From positions 3,224,001 to 3,288,000 of the forward strand of contig OZ251218.1 of assembly GCA_965240365.1 (NCBI GenBank): 64,000 bases of DNA. The letters are read 5' to 3'. Position numbers and translations under genes: made by a program. This document shows positions 34,982 through 42,532 of the stretch, one piece after another. The notes beneath the pieces were generated by a model. It saw only the letters and a program-made list of their open reading frames with translations. It was not told the origin of the DNA and made no database searches. How positions within the stretch are numbered: position 1 is the stretch's first letter; each line of letters opens with the position of its first letter. This DNA comes from G965240365 sp965240365. GTDB taxonomy: Bacteria; Pseudomonadota; Gammaproteobacteria; Eutrophobiales; Eutrophobiaceae.

Positions 34982-35006
34982 GCCCCGGCGCTTCGGCGGC
35001 CGGGGC
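34982..35006 (+). terminator. GC-rich hairpin between binding-protein gene and livF
   Basis: GCCCCGGC, a 9-nt loop and GCCGGGGC form an 8-bp all-GC stem 19 nt after the binding-protein stop codon, followed by 'gggtttgtcc', not a T-run. In ABC operons such hairpins often stabilise or attenuate the message after the binding-protein gene. That role is inferred. Confidence 0.45.
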
Positions 35007-35098
35007 GGGTTTGTCCCTGCCCCTGTCCGGGCGCGGGCGGCCGGGTCTTGCCGTTATCCTTCTTGTGCCAAACAGCCCTGTATGTCATGGCCGGATCA

Positions 35099-36004
35099 AT
35101 GAATTCAAGCGCTGACAATATCCTCGAAATCGAAACCATCGGCGTGGTCTATGACAATGTCATCGCGGCCCTGCACGATGTCTCGCTCAAGGTGCCGCGC
35201 GGCGGGATCGTCGCGCTGCTCGGCGGCAACGGCGCCGGCAAGAGCACGACCCTGAAGGCCGTCTCCACCATGCTGGCGGAAGAGCGGGGCAAGGTGACCA
35301 ACGGCGCGATCAGGTATGACGGCCGCCCCGTCGAGAAATCAAACCCCGCCGAGATGGTCGGCCGGGGCCTGGTGCAGGTGCTGGAAGGCCGGCGCTGCTT
35401 TGCGCATCTGACCGTTGAGGAAAATATCATCGCCGGGGCCTATTCCCGCAAGCTCGGCAAGGCGGCGATCAAGCGCGAGCTTGACAGGATTTATGGCTAT
35501 TTCAAGCGCCTGCAAATCAGGAGAAAAAGCCAGGCGGGCTTTACCTCGGGCGGGGAGCAGCAGATGATCGCCGTGGCCAGGGCGATGATGGCCAAACCGA
35601 AGATGCTGCTGCTGGATGAGCCGTCAATGGGCCTGGCCCCGCAACTGGTCAGCGAGATCTTTAATATCGTTAAAGAACTGAATGAAAAGGAAGGCGTGAG
35701 TTTTCTGGTCGCCGAGCAGAACACCAATGTCGCGCTGCGCAACGCCGATTACGGTTACATCATCGAGACGGGCCATGTCATGCTGGAAGGCAGCGCCCAA
35801 AGCCTGTTGAATGATGACAAGGTCAAGGAACTGTATCTGGGCTTTTCAAAAAAAGGCAGAAAAAACTTTAAGGATGTGCTGCACGAGGAAAAAGGATGTG
35901 CTGCACGAGGAAAATTCCTGCACGCCGAGTGGCGCAGTTTGGGACACAACCCGAAGGGCTTGGCCTGTTTTGCGCCCCAGCTTCGTTGTCAGTCGCTTGA
36001 GTAG
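35099..36004 (+). CDS. livF: LivF-like ABC transporter ATP-binding protein with altered C-terminus
   Basis: ATPase of the HAAT transporter. Walker A LGGNGAGKSTT, LivF-specific LVQVLEGRRCFAHLTVEENI, signature TSGGEQQMIAVARAMM, Walker B MLLLDEPSMGLAP and VAEQNTNVAL are visible. I start at MNSSADNILEIE; an ATG 12 nt upstream (MAGSMNSS) is also possible. The normal body ends about YLGFSKKGRKNFKDV. After that a 22-bp tandem duplication (35871-35914) shifts the frame, and the last ~26 residues (AEWRSLGHNPKGLACFAPQL...) are encoded by a truncated MITE. The native C-terminus is therefore lost. The ATPase core is intact and the protein may still function. Confidence 0.86.
   Translation: MNSSADNILEIETIGVVYDNVIAALHDVSLKVPRGGIVALLGGNGAGKSTTLKAVSTMLAEERGKVTNGAIRYDGRPVEKSNPAEMVGRGLVQVLEGRRCFAHLTVEENIIAGAYSRKLGKAAIKRELDRIYGYFKRLQIRRKSQAGFTSGGEQQMIAVARAMMAKPKMLLLDEPSMGLAPQLVSEIFNIVKELNEKEGVSFLVAEQNTNVALRNADYGYIIETGHVMLEGSAQSLLNDDKVKELYLGFSKKGRKNFKDVLHEEKGCAARGKFLHAEWRSLGHNPKGLACFAPQLRCQSLE
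35871..35914 (+). repeat. 22-bp perfect tandem duplication in 3' end of livF
   Basis: Two adjacent identical 22-mers (35871-35892 and 35893-35914, beginning AGGATGTGCTGCACG). Because 22 is not a multiple of 3, the duplication changes the reading frame and links livF to the MITE-derived stop codon. Confidence 0.9.
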
Positions 36005-36086
36005 CGCAACTACACTGCGCTTCTTCCGCCTTGCTGGCGCGCAAAACAGACTCAAGCAGGATGGCCAACATAGTGTAAACAGGCCC
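35922..36086. mobile_element. MITE copy 2, truncated at left end
   Basis: 165 bp matching the complement of MITE copy 3 from 'acgccgagtggcgcagtttggg' to the terminal CAACATAGTGTAAACAGGCCC. The left terminal repeat is missing and no TA duplication is seen (CAGGCCC is followed by TGGG), so this is a relic. Its first 80 bp encode the end of LivF. Confidence 0.82.
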
Positions 36087-36179
36087 TGGGCGATCCCGCT
36101 ATGACTTTGCAAACGCGCGCTATAGCAACGGCCTGAACCCGGCCACACCACAAGAGCGGCCATCAAGCCACCGGTCAAT

Positions 36180-36977
36180 ATGAGCTACGAGAGAAAATTC
36201 CCTGTCGGCGAACCTATCCTGGAGATCAATAATATCTCCCTGCATTTCGGCGGCGTCCAGGCGATAACCGACACTTCTTTTAATATCCACGAGCATGAGA
36301 TCAGGGCGATCATCGGCCCGAACGGGGCCGGCAAAAGCTCGCTGCTGAACTGCATAAACGGGATTTACCGGCCGCAGGAGGGGTCCATCGCCTTCAAGGG
36401 CGAGGCGCTGGCGAAGATCACGCCCAATATCGCCGCGCAAAGGGGTATTTCCAGAACCTTCCAGAATCTGGCGCTGTTTAAGCGCATGTCGGCGCTGGAT
36501 AATATCCTGGTCGGCAGAAAGCTGCACAGCCACGCCAATTTTTTGCAGGTCGCCCTGCAACTCCCGCGCGCCCGGCGGGAGGAGGCGTTTAACCGGGAAA
36601 AATGCGAGGAGATCATCCGGTTTCTGGAGATTGAAGCGATCAAAAATTCGCCGGTCGGCAATCTGCCCTATGGCCTGCAAAAAAAGGTCGAACTGGGCCG
36701 CGCGCTGGCCACGGAGGCCGAGGTGCTGTTGCTGGACGAACCCATGGCCGGCATGAATGTCGAGGAAAAGCGCGAGATGTGCCGCTTTATCCTGAAGGTC
36801 AATGATGAATTCGGCACGACCATCGTCCTGATCGAGCACGATATGGGCGTGGTCATGGACATTTCCGACAGCGTGGTGGTGCTTGATTACGGCAAGGTGA
36901 TCGCCGACGGGCCGCCCGAGACCGTGCGGGCCAATCAGGATGTGATAGACGCCTATCTGGGGGTGGCGCATGAATGA
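36180..36977 (+). CDS. livG: LivG-like ABC transporter ATP-binding protein
   Basis: Second ATPase of the transporter, 265 residues. Walker A IGPNGAGKSSLLN, LivG-type ISRTFQNLALFKRMSALDNILVG, signature LPYGLQKKVELGRAL, Walker B VLLLDEPMAGMN and IVLIEHDMGVVMDISD are visible. It lies 175 bp after livF, with the MITE relic filling the gap, so read-through from livF crosses the relic. The stop overlaps the livH start by 8 nt. Confidence 0.93.
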   Translation: MSYERKFPVGEPILEINNISLHFGGVQAITDTSFNIHEHEIRAIIGPNGAGKSSLLNCINGIYRPQEGSIAFKGEALAKITPNIAAQRGISRTFQNLALFKRMSALDNILVGRKLHSHANFLQVALQLPRARREEAFNREKCEEIIRFLEIEAIKNSPVGNLPYGLQKKVELGRALATEAEVLLLDEPMAGMNVEEKREMCRFILKVNDEFGTTIVLIEHDMGVVMDISDSVVVLDYGKVIADGPPETVRANQDVIDAYLGVAHE

Positions 36978-37872
36978 ATTTTTATTTTTCATAGAAGTGG
37001 TGGTCGGCGGCCTGCTGGCCGGCACCATGTATTCGCTGGTCGCGCTCGGCTTTGTCCTGATCTACAAGGCGTCTTCCACCTTTAATTTTGCCCAGGGCGC
37101 GATGGTATTTTTTGCGGTGCTGGCCTTTGTCGGCTTTATGGAGCTGGGCCTGCCCTTTGCCCTGGCCTTCATCGTCACGATCCTGCTCATGGTCTTTGTC
37201 GGTTTCTGCACGGAAAGGCTGGTGCTTGAGCCGCTGATGAACCAGAGCGAAGACACCCTGCTGATGGCGACCATCGGCCTCGGCTTTGTGCTGGAAGGGC
37301 TGGCCCAGGCGGCCTGGGGGGTGGAAGTCAGGCGGCTGGATCTGGGTATCGGGGATTTTCCCATCCCCTGGATCGCCGATAATCTGGGCCTGTTTATCAG
37401 CGCGCTGGACCTGACCGCGGGCGTCGTGGCGGCGGTCATGATCACCGGTCTCGCGCTGTTGTTTAAATATACCAGGATGGGACTGGGCCTGAGGGCCATC
37501 GCCGATGACGCCGGCGCGGCCAGTTCTATCGGGATCCCGCTGAAAAATATCATGCTGCTGGTCTGGTCCGCGGCGGGCGTGGTCGCGCTGGTGGCCGGCT
37601 GCATGTGGGGCGCGCGGGCCGGGGTGCAATTCGCGCTGGTCGATCTGGCCTTGAAGGCGCTGCCGGTCCTGATCATCGGCGGCTTCTCTTCCATCCCCGG
37701 CGCCATCATCGGCGGCCTGATCATCGGCGCCACGGAAAAAGTGCTGGAGGTCTATATCGGCCCGTATTTCGGCGGCGCGATCGAGGGCTGGGCGCCCTAT
37801 GTGCTGGCCATCTTCTTCCTGCTGTACAAGCCCGAGGGCCTGTTCGGAGAAAAAATAATCAGAAGGGTATGA
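36970..37872 (+). CDS. livH: LivH-like ABC transporter permease
   Basis: Inner-membrane permease, 300 residues, about eight hydrophobic segments. LivH hallmarks are GLLAGTMYSLVALGFVLIYKASSTFNFAQGAMVFF at the N-terminus and GLGLRAIADDAGAASSIGIPLKNIMLLVW in the EAA-like loop. It pairs with LivM. The start overlaps livG, indicating coupling. Confidence 0.94.
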   Translation: MNEFLFFIEVVVGGLLAGTMYSLVALGFVLIYKASSTFNFAQGAMVFFAVLAFVGFMELGLPFALAFIVTILLMVFVGFCTERLVLEPLMNQSEDTLLMATIGLGFVLEGLAQAAWGVEVRRLDLGIGDFPIPWIADNLGLFISALDLTAGVVAAVMITGLALLFKYTRMGLGLRAIADDAGAASSIGIPLKNIMLLVWSAAGVVALVAGCMWGARAGVQFALVDLALKALPVLIIGGFSSIPGAIIGGLIIGATEKVLEVYIGPYFGGAIEGWAPYVLAIFFLLYKPEGLFGEKIIRRV

Positions 37873-37909
37873 GGGATTTTATCCGGCCCGCCCGAGAGGA
37901 GAAACCGCA

Positions 37910-38950
37910 TTGGCTACCAAACCTGTCTTTATGAATTACACAAAAAGCGATGTGATCAATTTTTTTGTGCTGATGGCCCTGGCCTTTGCGGTCATCCCGC
38001 TGTTGGTCAGCAGCGATTACTGGTACACCTCGATCCTGATACCCTGGCTGTGTCTGGCGCTGGCGGCGATTGGCCAGCAGATCGTAATGGGTTATACCGG
38101 GCAACTGGCGCTGGGGGCCGCCGGCTTTATGGCCGCCGGGGCCTTTGCCTGTTTCAATCTGATCCTGCGCGTGCCCGAGATCCCCTTTTTCGTGGCCCTG
38201 GCGCTGTCCGGCTGCATCGCCGCCGCCTTTGGCATCCTGTTCGGCCTGCCGAGCCTGCGGGTAAGGGGCATCTATCTGATGGTGGCGACGCTGGCCTCGC
38301 AGTTCTTTATCATCTGGATGATTGATAAATTCGGCTGGTTCAAGAATTACGACTCCTCGGGCATCATCACCGCCCAGGACATCGTCATCCTGGGCCAGCC
38401 CTTCACCTCGCCGCTGCAAATGTTCCTGGTCATCGTGGTCGTGGTCACGGTAATGACCCTGATCGCCATGAATATGGCCAGGGGCAGCACCGGCCGAAAC
38501 TGGATGGCCGTGCGCGATATGGACATCGCCGCGGAGTCAATGGGCATATCGCTGCTGAAGACCAAGTTGCAGGCGTTTGCCATCAGCGCCTTTTACTGCG
38601 GCGTGGCCGGCGCGCTGTTTGCGTTTACCTATCTCAAGTCTCTGGAGCCGGTCGCGTTTGATATCAAACTGTCGTTCAAGATACTTTTTATGGTGATCCT
38701 GGGCGGGCTGGGCACCATAAACGGCGCCTTCATCGGCGCGGCATTCATCCTGCTGTTCCCGGTGCTGCTCAACAGTATCGGCAACAACGTCTTTCATGGC
38801 GCCATTGACGCGACCATCATCTCCTCCATTGAGCAAGTGATCTTCGGCGTTCTCATCATTGTTTTCATGATCTATGAGCCGCTCGGCATGGCCAGATTAT
38901 GGGAAAACATCAAGCAGAAAATGAGGGTGTGGATGGGCAGGCGGCCCTGA
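37910..38950 (+). CDS. livM: LivM-like ABC transporter permease
   Basis: Second permease, 346 residues, with LivM features: IVMGYTGQLALGAAGFMAAGAFA, LPSLRVRGIYLMVATLASQFFI and GRNWMAVRDMDIAAESMGISLLKTKLQAFAISAFYCGVAGALF. I start at a TTG (MATKPVFMNY) because GAGGAG lies about 9 nt before it; an ATG 21 nt inside (MNYTKSDV) is the alternative. Last gene of the operon. Confidence 0.93.
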   Translation: MATKPVFMNYTKSDVINFFVLMALAFAVIPLLVSSDYWYTSILIPWLCLALAAIGQQIVMGYTGQLALGAAGFMAAGAFACFNLILRVPEIPFFVALALSGCIAAAFGILFGLPSLRVRGIYLMVATLASQFFIIWMIDKFGWFKNYDSSGIITAQDIVILGQPFTSPLQMFLVIVVVVTVMTLIAMNMARGSTGRNWMAVRDMDIAAESMGISLLKTKLQAFAISAFYCGVAGALFAFTYLKSLEPVAFDIKLSFKILFMVILGGLGTINGAFIGAAFILLFPVLLNSIGNNVFHGAIDATIISSIEQVIFGVLIIVFMIYEPLGMARLWENIKQKMRVWMGRRP

Positions 38951-38991
38951 ACCGGTTTTTATTCCGGTCGCCGCCCGCCCGGGTCAGGCCC

Positions 38992-39014
38992 GGCCCGCTT
39001 GATGCAGGCGGGCC
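38992..39014. terminator. hairpin between convergent livM and PQQ dehydrogenase genes
   Basis: GGCCCGCTTG, ATG loop, CAGGCGGGCC forms a 10-bp stem with one mismatch between the ends of two convergent genes, and is the half-repeat of the dispersed family. A smaller ACCGG...CCGGT hairpin lies at 38951-38968. No T-tract is seen, so it is only a candidate bidirectional terminator. Confidence 0.45.
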
Positions 39015-39036
39015 GGAATGACACCTTTAGCAAGGT

Positions 39037-40320
39037 TTAATCGGGCATGATTCGGTAGATTTCACCCTGATCGACGGCCGTGTACAGGGCGCCGTCCGGC
39101 CCCTGCACCACCGAGCGGAAGCGGCCCGCGGCCATCGGCAGGGGCAGAGCGGTGACATCGTTGAAGGACTTGCCGTCCTCGGCCAGGTCGATCATGTCGA
39201 TGCGCATTCCGACCGCCGTGCCGCCGAAGCCGATCCCCATAATGCCAACAACCAGGCGGCCATCCCAGGCGCCCCACTGCGCGCCAGTCAGAAACTCGGC
39301 GGAGGATGTCCCCTGGGAAAGGTAATTATTGTCCCAGGCCGGTTGCATGGCGTCGGGGTAGGATTGCGTGTCCGTCATCGGCATAAAAAGCACGCGCTCT
39401 TGAGGCGCCATGCCGTCCATCTGGTTGGGCATATAGCCACAATAGTTATCGGGACAATCACCGCGGCCGGCAACATTGGGACGCGGATCCCAGCCGCCGT
39501 TGCCGCCGGGCACAAGCGCGGTAATCTCATCCGAATGCCAGGGGCCGTGCTCGGCCACAACCGGCTGATGGGTTCCCGGTCTGAAGGCGATACCCTGCAC
39601 ATTGCGATGGCCATAGGTGTAGATACGCGGGTCAAAGCCCGCGGGCGCGCCATTACCCGGCGCGGCCTTGCCGTTTCCGTCAATACGCAATACCTTGCCG
39701 CCGAGCAGGGTCGGGCTCTGTGGCACCTTGCCGTTGTGCGTGTCGCCGGTGGTCACGTAAAGAAATCCGTCCGCCGGACTGAAGCGCAGGCGCCCGCCGT
39801 TGTGCGCGCCGGGGCCGCCAAAGGGATGCTCGGTGGCGGCCGGCTTGTATGGAATATCGGTAACAATATCAGTGCGTTCTGACACACTGTTCAATTTATC
39901 GTTGACCTTGAGCCGTATGACCCGATTGCTGCCGGGCGGCGTAAGCGTTGATGAAGAATAGACATAGATCAACCGGTTTTTACTGAAGCCGGGGTCAACC
40001 GCAACGCCGTTCATGCCGGCTTGTCCTTCGCAGAATAAATCGGCGCCGCTCAGGGCATAGCCCTCGGCGCCTTTCATACCCAGCAGGGCATTGACCTTGC
40101 CGGAAGGCAGCCGCACCGAGAGACCGCGGCACTTTTCCGTAAAGAACATGACGCCGTCATCGAGGAAGGCCATGTCCCAGGGGCTTTCCAGCCCGGACAG
40201 CACGGTCGTGTGACTGAGATCGGGGACTTTGTCATGCCCACCCGCGAACGCCGCGGTAGCCTGCGACAGGATTAAGACAGTGGCCACGCGCAGCGGCCAA
40301 GAGATTGTTTTGTATTTCAT
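39037..40320 (-). CDS. periplasmic PQQ-dependent sugar dehydrogenase-like protein
   Basis: Soluble six-bladed beta-propeller quinoprotein of the GdhB/YliI (glucose/sorbosone dehydrogenase) family. 427 residues with signal peptide MKYKTISWPLRVATVLILSQ...AFA. Family motifs: GLESPWDMAFL, GPGAHNGGRLRFSPADGFLYVTTGD (catalytic His region), GHRNVQGIAF (PQQ-binding Arg region), EHGPWHSDEI and FRSVVQGPDGALYTAVDQGEIYRI. A near-perfect AGGAGG ribosome site lies 9-14 nt upstream. Electrons could pass to the cytochrome c encoded next upstream on the same strand, but a MITE separates them. The true substrate is unknown; YliI-like members oxidise aldoses. Confidence 0.88.
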   Translation of the reverse strand: MKYKTISWPLRVATVLILSQATAAFAGGHDKVPDLSHTTVLSGLESPWDMAFLDDGVMFFTEKCRGLSVRLPSGKVNALLGMKGAEGYALSGADLFCEGQAGMNGVAVDPGFSKNRLIYVYSSSTLTPPGSNRVIRLKVNDKLNSVSERTDIVTDIPYKPAATEHPFGGPGAHNGGRLRFSPADGFLYVTTGDTHNGKVPQSPTLLGGKVLRIDGNGKAAPGNGAPAGFDPRIYTYGHRNVQGIAFRPGTHQPVVAEHGPWHSDEITALVPGGNGGWDPRPNVAGRGDCPDNYCGYMPNQMDGMAPQERVLFMPMTDTQSYPDAMQPAWDNNYLSQGTSSAEFLTGAQWGAWDGRLVVGIMGIGFGGTAVGMRIDMIDLAEDGKSFNDVTALPLPMAAGRFRSVVQGPDGALYTAVDQGEIYRIMPD

Positions 40321-40412
40321 TTAATTACCCTCCTGATGATTTTTTTATTCCCGGCAAATTGCCAGCATCGAAATCTTAAGTCAACGGGTGTCCGGGTTCA
40401 ATACCTTGTCTA
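40321..40412. other. leader of the PQQ dehydrogenase gene
   Basis: Short intergenic stretch holding the AGGAGG ribosome site (about 40329-40334 on the minus strand) and the left TA duplication (40411-40412) of MITE copy 3. The MITE sits about 90 bp upstream of the start codon, so it may contain or displace the promoter. Confidence 0.5.
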
Positions 40413-40678
40413 GGGCCTGTTAACACTATTTTAGCAGTCCCTGCTTGAGTCTGTTTTGCGCGCCAGCAAGGCGGAAGGAGCGCGGTGTAGTTGCGCTACT
40501 CAAGCGACTGACAACGAAGCTGGGGCGCAAAACAGGCCAAGCCCTTCGGGTTGTGCCCCAAACTGCGCCACTCGGCGTTGCTTGTCGCTCATTTGGAATG
40601 ACCAAACTACGCTCCGCGCGCCTTGATTGGCGCAGTTTGGGACACAACAGGGCCTGCCAAAATAGTGTTAACAGGCCC
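40413..40678. mobile_element. MITE copy 3, longest copy, TA target duplication
   Basis: A 266-bp element ending in inverted repeats GGGCCTGTTAACACTATTTT / complement, flanked by TA (40411-40412 and 40679-40680). Excision would restore CTAG, a YTAR site as for copy 1. The inner portion ('ctgcttgagtctgttttgcgcgccagcaaggcggaaggagcg', given in part) is shared with copies 1 and 2; the extra central ~65 bp absent from copy 1 is shared with copy 2. No transposase frame. Confidence 0.88.
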
Positions 40679-40877
40679 TAGGTTCAGGCTTTTCCGGTAA
40701 AGGCCGCCGGCAGGCGCAGGCCGGGGCCGGGATTCAAAGCTGATAATTTGATTATGGAAGCCCTGAATAAATCCATCCTGGATTTTCCAGGGCACGTAAG
40801 GCGAAAATGCGATTTTCACCTTGCTTCAAAATCAATGACTTACGTCAATGATTTTGGCGGTACATCCCTGTACCGCA
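40679..40877. other. non-coding gap between MITE and cytochrome c gene, with imperfect hairpin
   Basis: About 200 bp without a gene. 40827-40856 is an imperfect hairpin (CAAAATCAATGAC, TTAC loop, GTCAATGATTTTG, one mismatch), followed by 'gcggtacatccctgtaccgc', another inverted repeat. These stacked inverted repeats look like a mosaic repeat unit, but no second copy is present here. Confidence 0.5.
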
Positions 40878-40904
40878 GGAAGCTCTGATTCAATCAGAGC
40901 TTCC
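40878..40904 (-). terminator. perfect 13-bp stem after the cytochrome c stop codon
   Basis: GGAAGCTCTGATT, one base, AATCAGAGCTTCC: a perfect inverted repeat immediately after the cytochrome c TAA on the minus strand. There is no T-run, so it may be a stabilising hairpin or Rho-blocked end and not a classic intrinsic terminator. Confidence 0.6.
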
Positions 40905-41222
40905 TTATTGAAAGGTTGCCGACACATAGGCGGCGAGATTGGCAATATCGGCATCGGATAGATCGCTGCTCAATGACATCATGATGGCGGAGTTAGGCCC
41001 CACCTTTTCCCTGGCGCGATATTGATTGAGACGCCGGGTGATATATTCCGCATCCCGGCCCAGCAGGGCCGGAAAACTGGCCATGCCCTTGCCTGCCTTG
41101 CCATGACAGTTGACGCAGTTGAGCAGATACCGGTTTTTGCCGGCGGCAATGTCCGCGCTCCAGGCCGGCCCCGCGGTTGAAATCAGAAGGGCGGAGAGGG
41201 TAATAAAAAACGGTATTTTCAT
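40905..41222 (-). CDS. small periplasmic class I cytochrome c (c553/c5-like)
   Basis: A 105-residue single-haem cytochrome. Signal peptide MKIPFFITLSALLISTAGPAWSA; haem motif CVNCH at about residue 36; a distal Met ligand is likely in SAIMMSLSSDLSDADIANLAAYVSATF near the C-terminus, the usual class I layout. It is exported by Sec and matured by the Ccm system encoded at 23-30 kb. It could accept electrons from the neighbouring PQQ enzyme or carry electrons to an oxidase; both are inferences. Confidence 0.92.
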   Translation of the reverse strand: MKIPFFITLSALLISTAGPAWSADIAAGKNRYLLNCVNCHGKAGKGMASFPALLGRDAEYITRRLNQYRAREKVGPNSAIMMSLSSDLSDADIANLAAYVSATFQ

Positions 41223-41330
41223 TGCTTACAGATAGCTAAAGCCGGCCTTTTGCCCGCGCCGGTCGCCGAACCCCGGGCGTCCCTGCCCGCGGGCGTCGGC
41301 AAGCGGTCTCGTCCCTTGGCCGGGGCTGTC

Positions 41331-42482
41331 TCAGGAATCCCAACTGAGCGCGGCGCCCGTTTGATACTCGGTCACGGTCGTCTCGAAGAAGTTCTTTTCC
41401 TTTCTCAGATTGGCCTGCTCGTTGAGCCAGGGCAGAGTGGCCTCGGCGCCCGGGAACGGCTCTTCCTTTAAGCCGACCTGGTTGGCGCGGCGGTTGGCGA
41501 TGTACTTGAACTGGCCAAGGTGCATCTCGGCCGAGTAACCCAGGATCGGGTCGCGCAGGATATAGTTGGCATACGCCTTCTCGGCCTCGTAGGATTCATC
41601 CCACATAAACCGCACGGCCTTGGGGTCCAGGCTCAGGTTTTCTTCTTCCATGAGCTTCTTGACGACACGGATGCCAAAGGCCGCGTGCATGATCTCATCG
41701 CGCATGATGTATTGAAACTGCTCGCCGGTGCCTTTCATCAACCCGCGCCGTTGCAATGCGAACACCGGACTGAAACCGTTGTAGAACCAGCAGCCTTCGA
41801 ATATGGCCGCGAAGAAAAGGTATGAGATCGCAAAGTTATGCATCTCGTCCGGGTCAGTTAGATCAATGTCCGGGCGCAACACCGAATTCAGGCGGCGGTT
41901 GGCCATGGCGATCTTTTGATTTATCTCCGGCACGACCCGGTAGCGGTTATAGATCTCGCTCTGGTCCAGGCCGAGCGTCTCGATACAGTGTTGATAGGTC
42001 CAGGTATGCACGGATTCTTCATAGACCTGACGGGCCTGGTAAATCTGCAATTCCGGGGCTGACATCTTCTCCATGACCGCCAGGGCGATATTGCGCATCG
42101 CCAGGATATCCGAGGTGGTCAGGTAGGACAGCACGTTTTCATAGACATGCTTTTCCTCCAGGGTCAGCTTGTGCCGGTAGTCGATCACGTCCTGGCTCAT
42201 ATTAATATCAAGCGGCGTCCAGTGATTCTTGTTGGCATTCAGAAAAAAGTTCCAGGCCCAGGGGTATTTAAACGGCGCCAGTTGGTTGATGTCGGTCTGG
42301 CCGTTGATCACCCGCTTGTCCTCGGGGTTGACCGGTTCCTGGCCCTGGCCCGCGGCGGGCGCCGGCCGGATTTCGACGCCGGCCTCGTCTTCTGCCGCGG
42401 GCCGGCCCAGGGCGTTGTTTACCACCGCGGGTTCGGCCTTGTCTTTAGCCGGTTTGGCTAATGGATCGTCCCAATTTAACAT
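41331..42482 (-). CDS. nrdB: class Ia ribonucleotide reductase beta subunit
   Basis: Supplies the tyrosyl radical for deoxyribonucleotide synthesis. 383 residues, with a poorly conserved, Ala/Glu-rich N-terminal ~60 residues and then the di-iron four-helix body. Ligand motifs ESVHTWTYQH (Glu-x-x-His with the radical Tyr at the expected +7 from Glu) and RDEIMHAAFG are visible, with FEGCWFYNGF carrying another Glu. The radical Tyr is retained, so this looks like Ia and not the Tyr-less Ic type. The C-terminal peptide that docks into NrdA is TGAALSWDS. It lies 50 nt after nrdA in the same operon; AGAGG precedes the ATG. Confidence 0.94.
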   Translation of the reverse strand: MLNWDDPLAKPAKDKAEPAVVNNALGRPAAEDEAGVEIRPAPAAGQGQEPVNPEDKRVINGQTDINQLAPFKYPWAWNFFLNANKNHWTPLDINMSQDVIDYRHKLTLEEKHVYENVLSYLTTSDILAMRNIALAVMEKMSAPELQIYQARQVYEESVHTWTYQHCIETLGLDQSEIYNRYRVVPEINQKIAMANRRLNSVLRPDIDLTDPDEMHNFAISYLFFAAIFEGCWFYNGFSPVFALQRRGLMKGTGEQFQYIMRDEIMHAAFGIRVVKKLMEEENLSLDPKAVRFMWDESYEAEKAYANYILRDPILGYSAEMHLGQFKYIANRRANQVGLKEEPFPGAEATLPWLNEQANLRKEKNFFETTVTEYQTGAALSWDS

Positions 42483-42532
42483 TGCTCATTACCTCTCATT
42501 TATTGCTAAGAAAATTCCGGGAAACGCTGAAA

